The notes under the pieces are model-generated. The model worked only from the letters and a program-made list of their open reading frames with translations, made no database searches and was not told the DNA's origin. This document shows, piece after piece, positions 35,140 to 43,319 of a DNA stretch of 64,000 nucleotides (its first letter is position 1; the number at the start of each line of letters is the position of its first letter). Position numbers and translations under genes: made by a program. The stretch lies in contig JAHBVC010000002.1 of the NCBI GenBank assembly GCA_019637755.1, positions 186,001-250,000 on the forward strand, given 5' to 3'. The DNA is from Anaerolineales bacterium (GTDB lineage Bacteria; Chloroflexota; Anaerolineae; Anaerolineales; UBA11579).

Positions 35140-36468
35140 ATGCAATCCCCTACCCCTCCCCTGACCCAAAAACGAATTTTGCTGACCTGGCTGCCCTTGG
35201 CGGCCAGTTGGCTTTTGATGGCGCTCGAGATGCCCTACATCAACGCCGCGCTGGCGCGGCTGCCGCAGAGTGTGCATATGATCGCCGCCTTCGGCATTGC
35301 CGCTTCGCTGAGCATTACGATCGAGAGCCCGGTGATCTCGCTGCTCTCGACGAGTACGGCCCTGGCGCGCAGCCGCCAAAATTACCTGATGCTGCGGCGC
35401 TTTACGCAGCATTTGATGGTGCTCACCACTCTGCTGCACATCCTGCTGGGCTGGTCGCCCTTGTTTGATTGGGTGGTGCGCGGCTGGATGGGCGTGCCGG
35501 CCAGCCTGCTGCCCTCGGTACAGTTGGGGCTGCAGCTCATGGCGGTGTGGAGCGCGGCGATCGCCTGGCGGCGCTTCCGCCAGGGCATCCTCATCCGCTT
35601 TGGGCAGAGCCAGTATGTAGGCAAGGGCACCTTGGTGCGGCTGTTGGCCTCGGCGGGCAGTGCCACCCTGCTGGCCCTGTTCACGCCGATGCCGGGTGTA
35701 GGCATCGGCACGCTGGCCCTCAGCCTCGGCGTGGTGGCCGAGGCGCTGTATGCCCAGCAGGTCTCGGCGCGGCTGGTGGCCGAGCGCTTCGGCGCAGACA
35801 GCTCGCAGGCAGCGCCGGAGCTGAGCTATGGCGCGCTGGTGAACTTTCACTGGCCGCTGGCGATGAGCAATCTGCTGTTTCTGTTTACGCAACCTCTGAT
35901 CGCCGCGGCGCTGGCGCGCAGCCCGGAGCCGGAGACGGCGCTGGCCGCCTGGCCGGTGCTGAACGGGCTGTTCTTCCTCAGCCGTTCGTTGGAAATGGCC
36001 ATCCCTGAAGTCACGATTGCCCTGTACGACGAACCCGGCAGCCAGGCGGCCTTGCGGCGCTTCAGCTACCGGGTGGGCCTGGCCGCCAGCCTGCTGCTCA
36101 CGCTGGTGGCGTTCACGCCGCTGTCGGATTTTTACTTTCACACGCTGATCGGCGTGGATGGCCAGTTGGCGGCGCTGGCCGAAGGCGGCGCACGCCTGGG
36201 CGTGCTGCTGCCGCTGGCCATGGCAGCGGTGTGCCTGGCGCGCGGCCTGCTGACGGCGCAGCGCATCACGCGGCCGCAAGCCTACGCCATGGCGCTGGAG
36301 CTGGCGGTGCTGGCCGGAGTGCTGGCCGGCGGCGTGGCACTGGGCCTGCCGAGCATTCCCACCGCGGCGGCAGCGCTGACGCTTTCGATGGCCACTGAAG
36401 CGATCTACTTAGGTACGCTGGCGCACAAGGCGCCCATTCCCGCCGCGGCGCTGCCGCTGCAAAACTGA
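35140..36468 (+). CDS. MATE/MOP-superfamily-like membrane protein
   Basis: 442 residues with about twelve predicted transmembrane segments. The layout (LLTWLPLAASWLLMALE at the start; a second half beginning YGALVNFHWPLAMSNLLF) is like polysaccharide or multidrug flippases of the MOP group. No family-specific motif proves a substrate. The ATG lies eight bases after TACACT, so the mRNA is probably leaderless; an in-frame TTG at 35122 overlaps the promoter. Ten bases before the aldo/keto reductase gene. Confidence 0.7.
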   Translation: MQSPTPPLTQKRILLTWLPLAASWLLMALEMPYINAALARLPQSVHMIAAFGIAASLSITIESPVISLLSTSTALARSRQNYLMLRRFTQHLMVLTTLLHILLGWSPLFDWVVRGWMGVPASLLPSVQLGLQLMAVWSAAIAWRRFRQGILIRFGQSQYVGKGTLVRLLASAGSATLLALFTPMPGVGIGTLALSLGVVAEALYAQQVSARLVAERFGADSSQAAPELSYGALVNFHWPLAMSNLLFLFTQPLIAAALARSPEPETALAAWPVLNGLFFLSRSLEMAIPEVTIALYDEPGSQAALRRFSYRVGLAASLLLTLVAFTPLSDFYFHTLIGVDGQLAALAEGGARLGVLLPLAMAAVCLARGLLTAQRITRPQAYAMALELAVLAGVLAGGVALGLPSIPTAAAALTLSMATEAIYLGTLAHKAPIPAAALPLQN

Positions 36469-36477
36469 GGAGCACAT

Positions 36478-37455
36478 ATGGACATGCAATACACAACGCT
36501 CGGACGCACCGGCTTGCAGGTCAGCCGTTTGTGCCTGGGCACGATGAACTTCGGGCCGAAGACCAGCGAAGCGGATAGCTTCGCGATCATGGACCGCGCC
36601 CTGGAGCTGGGCATCAACTTCTTCGATACGGCCAATGTGTACGGCTGGAAGAAAGGTGAAGGCGTGACCGAGCAGATCGTCGGGCGCTGGTTTGGGCAAG
36701 GGGGCGGGCGCCGCGAGAAGGTGGTGCTGGCCACCAAGGTGTACGGCGAAATGGGCGACTGGCCCAACGAGAAGCGCCTCTCGGCGCGGCATATTCGCCA
36801 GGCCTGTGAGGCCAGCCTGAAGCGCTTGCAGACCGAGTATATCGATCTGTATCAAATGCACCATATTGACCGCACGACGCCGTGGGAAGAGATCTGGCAG
36901 GCGATGGAGGTGCTGGTGCAGCAAGGCAAGGTGATCTACATCGGCAGCAGCAACTTCGCTGGCTTCCACATTGCCCAGGCGCAAGCCGAGGCCAAAGCGC
37001 GCCACTTCATGGGCCTGGTGTGCGAGCAGAGCTTGTACAACCTGGCGGCGCGGCGCATTGAGCAGGAAGTGATCCCGGCGTGCCGCGAGTACGGCCTGGG
37101 CCTGATCCCCTACAGCCCGCTGGCGGCGGGCACGCTGGCCGGCGCCTTCGAGAAGGTGAAGGACAGCCGCCGCACGGATGACCGCAACCAGGAGCAGGTG
37201 AAACGCCGTGAGCAGCAGCACAAGGATTATGAAGCCCTGTGCGCAAAGCTGGGCGCCAGCCCGGCCACGGTGGCGATGGCTTGGCTGCTCGCCAACCCGG
37301 TGGTGACGGCGCCCATCATTGGCCCGCGCACGCTGGAGCAGTTGGAGACCGCGCTGCAGCCGTTGGAGTTTGCGTTGGATGCGGAGACGCTGAAGGCGCT
37401 GGATGAGATCTGGCCCGGCCCGGGCGGCGAGGCGCCGGAAGCGTACGCATGGTAA
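36478..37455 (+). CDS. Aldo/keto reductase
   Basis: 325-residue NADPH-dependent TIM barrel. The catalytic tetrad is visible: Asp and Tyr in FFDTANVYGWKKGEG (about 50-57), Lys in VVLATKVYGE (about 88) and His in YQMHHIDR (about 127). C-terminal NADP site around GPRTLEQLETAL. The physiological carbonyl substrate is unknown. A GAGGAG ribosome site lies before it and it is probably cotranscribed with the preceding membrane protein. Confidence 0.92.
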   Translation: MDMQYTTLGRTGLQVSRLCLGTMNFGPKTSEADSFAIMDRALELGINFFDTANVYGWKKGEGVTEQIVGRWFGQGGGRREKVVLATKVYGEMGDWPNEKRLSARHIRQACEASLKRLQTEYIDLYQMHHIDRTTPWEEIWQAMEVLVQQGKVIYIGSSNFAGFHIAQAQAEAKARHFMGLVCEQSLYNLAARRIEQEVIPACREYGLGLIPYSPLAAGTLAGAFEKVKDSRRTDDRNQEQVKRREQQHKDYEALCAKLGASPATVAMAWLLANPVVTAPIIGPRTLEQLETALQPLEFALDAETLKALDEIWPGPGGEAPEAYAW

Positions 37456-37488
37456 AACGCCAAAAAAGCATTGGCGTTTTACCATGCG
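37446..37488 (+). terminator. 18-bp stem overlapping the reductase stop
   Basis: CGCATGGTAAAACGCCAA and its exact complement (37446-37463 and 37471-37488) enclose a seven-base loop. The stem includes the last two codons and the stop. The descending arm has TTTT, so it is a likely terminator. Confidence 0.65.
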
Positions 37489-37800
37489 TTTGGCGTATTG
37501 CGCTGCTTCGCAGCGCCTAATACGCCAGCCAATAGAGGTGCGTTCACTTGTAGGTTGAACTCTGTATTTCGGGCGGGCGGGTTACGCTGCTCCGCAGCGG
37601 TTCTGCCTGGAAACTTGTGATTCCGATGAACGGCGAATGGCGTGAGGAGAAAACCTTTAGGGCAAAGGATTTCAAACCAGATTTGCAATGCCCTAAAGGA
37701 TTCCTCCCTCGTTTCACTCGGTCGGAATGACGGTTCTCATATATAGTGCCACTAATCGATTAACTGACGAACCCGATTAGACGATCAAACAAGATTGGCG
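37489..37800. repeat. Gene-free stretch with hairpin and one intergenic repeat
   Basis: A near-perfect hairpin built on GGCGTATT-GCGCTGC and its complement lies at about 37491-37527. A CCTAAAGGATTCC...GGAATGACGG repeat is at about 37690-37733, and CTAATCG...CGATTAG faces itself at 37750-37780 shortly before the next gene. No coding region is seen. Confidence 0.55.
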
Positions 37801-37807
37801 GAAGCAA

Positions 37808-38989
37808 ATGGCAACACTCGTACAAGAAAAAACCCAGCAAGCCGTCAGCATCCTACAGGAGCACAACGTAGACCTGTGGCTGACCTTTGTGCGCGAGACG
37901 CGTGCCGGGGGCGACCCGATGCTGCCGATCATCGTGGGGGCTGAGCTTACCTGGCAAAGCGCGCTGATGGTGACGCGCCAGGGCGAGCGCATTGCCATCG
38001 TGGGCACGATGGAGGTGGACACGCTGGAGCACACCGGCGCGTATGACACCGTGCTCGGCTACGACCATTCCATTCGCCAGGTATTGCAAGAAACGCTACA
38101 ACGCCTGAACCCCGCCCAGATCGCGGTGAACATCTCGCGCAATGATCCCTTTGCCGATGGGCTGGGCAGCGGCTTGCAGGAAGTGCTGCGTGAGTATTTG
38201 GGGGCCTACGCCGAGCGCCTGATCTCAGCCGAGCGCATTGTGATGGCGGTGCGCGGCCGCAAAACGGCCGAAGAACAGCGCCGCATCCGCCTGGCGATCG
38301 CTGCCGCGGAGGAGATCTTCGCCGCCACCTACCCCTTTGTAGGCGTGGGGCGCAGCGAGCGCCAGATCGCCGCGCACATGCACGCCGAGACGCAGCGGCG
38401 CGGGCTGGATTTTGCCTGGGATGCGCCGTTCTGCCCGGCGGTGAACAGCGGGCCAGACAGCCCGATCGGCCACGCCGCCCCGACAGATATCCAGGTGCAG
38501 CCCGGCCATCTGGTGCACTTCGATTTTGGCGTGATGGTGGAGGAGTACACCTCGGACCTGCAGCGCATGCTGTACGTTCTGCGCCCGGGTGAACGCCAGG
38601 CGCCCGCCGAGGTGCAGCGCGGCTTCGATACGATCCGCGCGGCGATCGAAGCGGCGGTGGCGCTGATCAGGCCCGGGGTGAGTGGGCTGGCGGTGGATAC
38701 GGCGGCACGCCAGGTGGTGACCGCAGCCGGCTACCCCGAGTTTCCGCACGCGCTGGGCCACCAGATGGGCCGCAGCGTGCACGACGGCGGCGGGCTGCTC
38801 GGCCCGCTGTGGGAGAAGTACGGCGAGACGCCCAGGCTGCCGCTGGAGGTGGGCCAGGTGTTTACCGTGGAGCCCAGCCTGATCGTGCCCGGCTATGGGT
38901 GCATGGGGCTGGAAGAAGACGTGGTGGTGACAGCCAACGGCTGCGAGTTCCTTGGGCCGCCGCAAACTGAGTTGATCTACGTGGAGTGA
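37808..38989 (+). CDS. M24 family metallopeptidase (Xaa-Pro aminopeptidase-like)
   Basis: 393 residues. Creatinase-type N-terminal domain (about 5-150) and pita-bread catalytic domain (about 155-390). Metal ligands of M24 are visible: Asp in LVHFDFGVMV, Asp in YTSDLQRM, His in HALGHQMGRSVHDGG, Glu in VFTVEPSLIVPG and Glu in GLEEDVVV. It likely removes N-terminal residues before proline or cleaves dipeptides; the exact substrate is unknown. Followed after two bases by mgsA. Confidence 0.9.
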   Translation: MATLVQEKTQQAVSILQEHNVDLWLTFVRETRAGGDPMLPIIVGAELTWQSALMVTRQGERIAIVGTMEVDTLEHTGAYDTVLGYDHSIRQVLQETLQRLNPAQIAVNISRNDPFADGLGSGLQEVLREYLGAYAERLISAERIVMAVRGRKTAEEQRRIRLAIAAAEEIFAATYPFVGVGRSERQIAAHMHAETQRRGLDFAWDAPFCPAVNSGPDSPIGHAAPTDIQVQPGHLVHFDFGVMVEEYTSDLQRMLYVLRPGERQAPAEVQRGFDTIRAAIEAAVALIRPGVSGLAVDTAARQVVTAAGYPEFPHALGHQMGRSVHDGGGLLGPLWEKYGETPRLPLEVGQVFTVEPSLIVPGYGCMGLEEDVVVTANGCEFLGPPQTELIYVE

Positions 38990-38990
38990 T

Positions 38991-39455
38991 ATGCCCATCC
39001 ATTATCTACCTGCCAAAAAACGCATTGCCTTAGTGGCGCACGATGGCCGCAAGAAAGACTTGATCGAGTGGGCGGTCTACAACAAGGGCACGCTCGCCAA
39101 CCATGAGCTGTACGGCACCGGCGGCACGGGCACGCGCATCGCCGAAGCCACCGGGTTGCACGTCACGCGCTTTCTGAGCGGCCCGCTGGGCGGCGACCAG
39201 CAGTTGGGCGCGGCGATCGCCGTGGCCGAGATCGACATGCTGGTCTTTTTCTGGGATCCGCTGGAGCCGCAGCCGCACGACCCGGATGTGAAGGCGTTGC
39301 TGCGCCTGGCGGTGCTGCATAACATCCCCACGGCCTCCAATCGCTCCAGCGCAGACTTCCTGATTACGTCCCCATTGATGGCGCAGGAGTACGGGCGCAA
39401 GGTGCCGGATCTGTCGCGGCGTATGCAGGAGATCCGTGAGGATGAGGCGGATTAA
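38991..39455 (+). CDS. mgsA: Methylglyoxal synthase
   Basis: 154 residues. Converts dihydroxyacetone phosphate to methylglyoxal and phosphate, a bypass that relieves sugar-phosphate stress. Family motifs: ALVAHDGRKKDLIEW (N-terminal), TGGTGTRIAEATGL (phosphate-binding), GPLGGDQQLGA with the catalytic Asp (about 68), FFWDPLEPQPHDPDVKALL and NIPTASNRSSADFL. It follows the peptidase gene by one base after the stop and must be cotranscribed. Confidence 0.96.
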   Translation: MPIHYLPAKKRIALVAHDGRKKDLIEWAVYNKGTLANHELYGTGGTGTRIAEATGLHVTRFLSGPLGGDQQLGAAIAVAEIDMLVFFWDPLEPQPHDPDVKALLRLAVLHNIPTASNRSSADFLITSPLMAQEYGRKVPDLSRRMQEIREDEAD

Positions 39456-39459
39456 GTAA

Positions 39460-39730
39460 CTACTCCTCGCAATGACAAGAAAACAACCGTCATTGCGAGC
39501 GCAGCGAAGCAATCTGGTTTATGCCCAGCGTGCTACCCCCAGATTGCCTCGTCCGTTGCCGCTGCTGCGCAGCGCCTACTCCTCGCAATGACAAAGCAGC
39601 GAAGACAAAGAAGACAACTGTCATTGCGAGCGCAGCGAAGCAATTTGGTTTAAGCCCAGCGCGCTAACCCTAGATTGCTTCGTCCGTTGCCGTTGCTGCG
39701 CAGCGCCTACTCCTCACAATGACGGATTGG
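39460..39730. repeat. Two near-identical long palindromic repeats
   Basis: Copies at about 39490-39598 and 39620-39723 share GTCATTGCGAGCGCAGCGAAGC, GCAATTTGG/CAATCTGG, CCCAGCG, AGATTGC, TCGTCCGTTGCCG, CTGCGCAGCGCCTACTCCTC and an end CAATGAC. The two ends of each copy are inverted (GTCATTGCGAG against CTCGCAATGAC), so each is a palindrome of about 105 bases. Confidence 0.85.
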
Positions 39731-39752
39731 CTGGGTCGCAACGACAATTCAG

Positions 39753-39787
39753 GCTGACAGCTAACAGCTGAATGCTGATTGCTGTTT
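39753..39787. repeat. Five degenerate heptamers abutting a -10 box
   Basis: GCTGACA, GCTAACA, GCTGAAT, GCTGATT, GCTGTTT in register, then GG and the -10 box TACACT (39790-39795) of the P1 peptidase gene. Confidence 0.85.
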
Positions 39788-39814
39788 GGTACACTCCCCG
39801 ACAGGAGAACTCCT

Positions 39815-40810
39815 ATGCCAACCAACAACTCCATCACTGCCATTCCTGGTATCCGCGTCGGCCATGCGCATGACGAAGCGGCCGCCACCGGTTGCACCGT
39901 CATCTTGGCCGAGAAAGGCGCGGTGGCCAGCGTCGACCAGCGCGGCGGCGCGCCGGGCACACGCGAGACCGACCTGCTGCGGCCCGGCCATCTGGTCAAC
40001 AAAGTACACGCCATCATGCTATCGGGCGGCTCGGCCTTTGGGCTGGACGCGGCCAGCGGCGCCATGCGCTACCTTGAGGAGCGCAAAGTAGGCCTCAACG
40101 TGGGCGTAGCGCGCGTGCCGATCGTGCCCAGCGCGATCTTGTTCGATCTGGGCATCGGTTCGGCGACGCGCCGCCCCGATGCGGCGATGGGCTACCAGGC
40201 CTGCGTGAACGCCAGCACCGCGGAGCCCGCCCAGGGCAACGCCGGGGCCGGCATGGGCGCCACGGTGGGCAAGCTGCTGGGCATGGGCCAAGCCATCAAG
40301 GCGGGCATTGGCAACGCGCTGGTGGACGCCGGCGGCGGGGTTAAGGTGGGGGCATTGATCGCGGTCAACACTTTTGGCGATGTGATCGGGCCGGATGGCG
40401 AGATCCTGGCGGGTGTGCGCTCGATCAAAAAAGGCCCGCTCAAAATTGGCAAAGGCATGTTTGCCGACAGTATGCAGGTGCTGCGCACGGCCGCCGGGCG
40501 CAGCGTGATGGGCCTGGCGCAGGGTAGCAACACCGTCATCGGCGTGGTGGCCACCAACGCCCAGCTAGACAAGGAAGGCGCCAGCAAGGTGGCCGCGATG
40601 GCCAGCAACGGGCTGGCACGCTGCCTGCGCCCGGCGAACACCATGCTCGACGGCGACACGATCTTTGCCCTCAGCAGCGGCCGCAAGGCGGCAGATGTGA
40701 GCATTGTGGGCGCGTTTGCAGCCGAGGCAGTGGTGCAGGCGGTCTACAACGCCGTGCAGGCCGCCCGCGGCCTGGCGGGCGTGCCCAGCCTGCACGAGCT
40801 GGGCGGGTAA
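39815..40810 (+). CDS. P1 family peptidase (DmpA/L-aminopeptidase D-esterase type)
   Basis: 331 residues. Typical N-terminus ITAIPGIRVGHAHD, LLRPGHLVNKVHAIMLSGGSAFGLDAA, and the self-processing region near GNAGAGMGATVGKLL (about 142). Members are N-terminal nucleophile hydrolases that remove N-terminal residues from peptides or D-amino acid amides. In this copy the residue after GAG is Met where many members have Thr or Ser, so the processing site should be checked. Start at MPTNNS with a CAGGAG ribosome site; the ATG at 39779 lies in the promoter. Confidence 0.88.
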   Translation: MPTNNSITAIPGIRVGHAHDEAAATGCTVILAEKGAVASVDQRGGAPGTRETDLLRPGHLVNKVHAIMLSGGSAFGLDAASGAMRYLEERKVGLNVGVARVPIVPSAILFDLGIGSATRRPDAAMGYQACVNASTAEPAQGNAGAGMGATVGKLLGMGQAIKAGIGNALVDAGGGVKVGALIAVNTFGDVIGPDGEILAGVRSIKKGPLKIGKGMFADSMQVLRTAAGRSVMGLAQGSNTVIGVVATNAQLDKEGASKVAAMASNGLARCLRPANTMLDGDTIFALSSGRKAADVSIVGAFAAEAVVQAVYNAVQAARGLAGVPSLHELGG

Positions 40811-40872
40811 CGAATTTTTCTAAATTGGGTTAACTAGATTAAATCGGCACCTACTCAAAAAGGAGAGGTTAT

Positions 40873-41493
40873 ATGTTGATGGAACGTATCATCGGCGCAC
40901 TTACTTTCAAGCGCCAAGTGTATGCAGATGTAGAAAAGGACACCAGCTTCACCAGCACCGCCTGGGGCATTGTGGCGGTGGTGGCCTTCCTGAGCCAGCT
41001 AGGTACCACCGCCAGCGCGGCCTACGGCGAGGGTGGCCAGCTCAATGCCAGCAGTTGGCTGCTGGGTGCAATCGCCGGCACGGTAATTGCGGTGGCTGCC
41101 TTTGCGCTGGGCGCCTACCTGATTGCCTGGCTGGGCAAAGCGCTCTTCAAGGCCGATGTAACCTTTGAAGAGATGGTGCGCACCCTGGGCCTGGCCCAGG
41201 TGTGGACTCTGGCCAGCGTGCTGGGTGTAGCGGGTGCGTTTGTGCCGCTGCTGGGCTGCATCACTGCGCCGATTGCGTGCATTGGCGGCATTCTGGGCCT
41301 GGTTTCGTGGTTTGTGGCCGCCCAAGAAGCGCTGGATCTGGATACGGCGCAGACGGCGATCACCGTGATCGCTGGCTGGATTGTGAGCTTCCTGGTTTCT
41401 GGGTTGTTGGGCAGCGCCGTACTGGCTGCCGTTGGCCTGGCTTCCGGTGGCGCTTCGCTGCTGATGGACCAGTTGCGTCAGATCGCTCCGTAG
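40873..41493 (+). CDS. Yip1-family membrane protein
   Basis: 206 residues with about five transmembrane segments. N-terminal MERIIGALTFKRQVYADVEKD and the loop ALFKADVTFEEMVRTLGLAQ match the bacterial YIP1 domain, whose role is unknown. AAAAAGGAGAGG is a strong ribosome site. Followed by a terminator, so it is transcribed alone or with the P1 peptidase gene. Confidence 0.8.
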   Translation: MLMERIIGALTFKRQVYADVEKDTSFTSTAWGIVAVVAFLSQLGTTASAAYGEGGQLNASSWLLGAIAGTVIAVAAFALGAYLIAWLGKALFKADVTFEEMVRTLGLAQVWTLASVLGVAGAFVPLLGCITAPIACIGGILGLVSWFVAAQEALDLDTAQTAITVIAGWIVSFLVSGLLGSAVLAAVGLASGGASLLMDQLRQIAP

Positions 41494-41516
41494 TTTTTCT
41501 GTTCGAGTAACCCAAA

Positions 41517-41552
41517 CAAAAGCGGTCGGGTGATTTGCCCCGACCGCTTTTT
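41517..41552 (+). terminator. Terminator of the Yip1-family gene
   Basis: AAAGCGGTCGGG-N7-CCCGACCGCTTTTT, 24 bases after the stop; a run of A on the other side lets it work in both directions. Confidence 0.9.
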
Positions 41553-41636
41553 GTAATGATATTGACAACAGTTACCCTACTCGATATACTCTTTACAATC
41601 ATGATGAGAGGGTAAACCTTAGGTACGTCCTTTGGT

Positions 41637-42167
41637 CTATCCCTCTCGTTTTGTTTTAAATTCTAGTTTTTCCTTCAAATCTGAGATATAGGCCGTTTTT
41701 GTGGCAAATTTACGCAACAGAGAAGAATAGCGGTGCCTATTGGGTACTAAAAGTGCCTTGAGTTTACCCAGCCCATCAAGGTGTTCAATGAGGCAAAGAA
41801 AGTCTCCATCTCCAGAAACAATAATCGCTTGATCGTAGTTTGGTAATTCAATCATGGAATGTAACACCAGTTCGGCATCCACATTTCCTTTTGTTACACC
41901 GTCTTTCTGAGAAATTGTTGGCTTATATATCATTTTGTATCCAACTTCTTCAAGAAAATCGTATAGCGATTGATTGCCGGGCTTCTTGCCAATAAAGAGA
42001 TACACCTTATCCACCCTGTATTTATCTTTTAGATAAACGAAAAACCGCCTAAAGTCCAGTTTCCATCCAGAATAGACATTGTGCTTGCCAATAACAATAT
42101 CATTGCTGACACCCAAGTTTAAATTTTGGCTGTCTACAAAAGCATAAACAGTGTGCTCCTCAGTCAC
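41637..42167 (-). CDS. NYN-domain (LabA-like) putative nuclease
   Basis: 176 residues. NYN/PIN-like fold with the acidic metal site: Asp in YAFVDSQNLN, the KGNVDAELVLHSM helix with Asp, and SGDGDFLCLIEHL. Such proteins are thought to be Mg-dependent RNases. The base composition is clearly more AT-rich than its neighbours (codons such as AAA, AAT, TTA), which suggests recent transfer. The start is GTG at 42167, following AGAGGTGGG; a TTG at 42188 is less likely. A TACAAT -10 box lies about 30 bases further upstream. Confidence 0.82.
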   Translation of the reverse strand: MTEEHTVYAFVDSQNLNLGVSNDIVIGKHNVYSGWKLDFRRFFVYLKDKYRVDKVYLFIGKKPGNQSLYDFLEEVGYKMIYKPTISQKDGVTKGNVDAELVLHSMIELPNYDQAIIVSGDGDFLCLIEHLDGLGKLKALLVPNRHRYSSLLRKFATKTAYISDLKEKLEFKTKREG

Positions 42168-42247
42168 TTTCCCACCTCTAGCGGACAACTTAACGCTATT
42201 GTACTATTTTCACCAGGAGTACCCCCCGAACTGCGAGCGAGGTGTTG

Positions 42248-42616
42248 CTAGCTCAGCATCTCACTGAGCGCCTGGGCAAACTGCGAGCGCGGCACCACCT
42301 TGTGTACGCCGGCCTTGCGTGCCGCCGCCAGCCGCGGCGCATCGGTGTGCGGGCCATAGGCCAGCCAGGGCACCGCCGCCAACGCCGTTTCGGCTTGGGC
42401 GGCAGCCAGCCAGCCCTGCCAAGGCAGCGCGCTGCCCAGATCCAGCAGCACCAGCGCAGTGGGTGCGGCGGCCAACTGGGCGCAGAACTGCGCCGGCGTC
42501 AGTGGCTGATCGATCCAGCTAAAGTCACCGCCAGCCGCTTGGGCAATCGCTTGCACCTTGGGCATGAAGAACAAATCGCTAGTGATGGCGAGGACGCGCG
42601 TAGAGCCTTCGGTCAT
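42248..42616 (-). CDS. Degenerate receiver-like (CheY-fold) protein
   Basis: 122 residues. The alternating strand-helix pattern resembles a response-regulator receiver: VLAITSDLFF at strand 1, VLLDLGS with an Asp at the phospho-acceptor position, and VHKVVPRSQFAQAL at the end. The N-terminal acidic pair and the conserved Lys are not clear (KVVPRSQ), so phosphorylation is doubtful. Start at MTEGSTR after a TGGAAGTGATT ribosome site. Function unknown. Confidence 0.6.
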   Translation of the reverse strand: MTEGSTRVLAITSDLFFMPKVQAIAQAAGGDFSWIDQPLTPAQFCAQLAAAPTALVLLDLGSALPWQGWLAAAQAETALAAVPWLAYGPHTDAPRLAAARKAGVHKVVPRSQFAQALSEMLS

Positions 42617-42631
42617 AATCACTTCCAACAT

Positions 42632-42711
42632 AGTGAATAGTAATCAGTGAGCAGTGATTAGGGGGCAAGCCTGAGCCCTGCTCACTGTTCACTGCTGACT
42701 TACTTCCTAAC
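42632..42711. repeat. Degenerate heptamer array running into a -10 box
   Basis: Units in register: AGTGAAT, AGTAATC, AGTGAGC, AGTGATT, then irregular units, then CTCACTG, TTCACTG, CTGACTT, ACTTCCT. The second half is inverted relative to the first, giving a weak hairpin. It ends one base before TATAAT (42712-42717) of the GDSL gene. Confidence 0.8.
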
Positions 42712-42717
42712 TATAAT
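42712..42717 (+). promoter_or_regulatory. -10 box of the GDSL hydrolase gene (leaderless)
   Basis: Perfect TATAAT followed by eight bases (ACCCAGCC) and the ATG at 42726. No Shine-Dalgarno is present. Confidence 0.65.
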
Positions 42718-42725
42718 ACCCAGCC

Positions 42726-43319
42726 ATGCCCACCATCGTATTCATCGGAGACTCGATCACAGAAGGCGCCGCGGATTATGTGCGCGGCGGCTGGTCGCGC
42801 CGCCTGGCTGCCAGCCTGCCGCCGGGCTGGGAAGCGGTGCAAGCCGGCGTGGGCGGCGACACCATCCAACTCATTCTGGCGCGGCTGGAGCAAGACGCGC
42901 TGATCTACGCCCCGGATATTGTGGTGCTGGCGGTAGGCATCAACGACTCGCGCCGCTATGGTGCCAACGGGCCTTACGAAGTGCCCCTGGAAGAGTTCCG
43001 GCGCGGGCTGGCAGAGTTTGCCCGGCGCATGGCCGGCCACCCCACGCAGGTGCTGGTCGTAGGGCTCACCCCGCTCGACGAGGCGCGCACTCTGCCGATC
43101 GCCGAAGACCTGTATTACACGCAAGTGGCCGCCACGCAGTACGATGCGGCGCTGGAACACTTTGCCGCGCAGCACGGCTATCGCTACGTGGCGCTGGCGC
43201 CGGCCTTCGCCGCGGCCGGCGGTGCGGCCGCGCTCACGGCGGATGGCCTGCACCCTACCCCGGATGGCCATGCACTCATCGCCGCGGCGGTGCAGGCCGG
43301 GCTGCAAGGCTGGCTGTGA
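42726..43319 (+). CDS. SGNH/GDSL-type hydrolase
   Basis: 197 residues. Block I FIGDSITEG (catalytic Ser), block II Gly in GVGGDT, block III Asn in VGINDSR and block V DGLHPTPDGH with catalytic Asp and His. These are small cytoplasmic esterases or lipases of broad specificity; no signal peptide is present. It overlaps the AlkX-like gene by one base (TGATG), so the two are translationally coupled. Confidence 0.92.
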   Translation: MPTIVFIGDSITEGAADYVRGGWSRRLAASLPPGWEAVQAGVGGDTIQLILARLEQDALIYAPDIVVLAVGINDSRRYGANGPYEVPLEEFRRGLAEFARRMAGHPTQVLVVGLTPLDEARTLPIAEDLYYTQVAATQYDAALEHFAAQHGYRYVALAPAFAAAGGAAALTADGLHPTPDGHALIAAAVQAGLQGWL

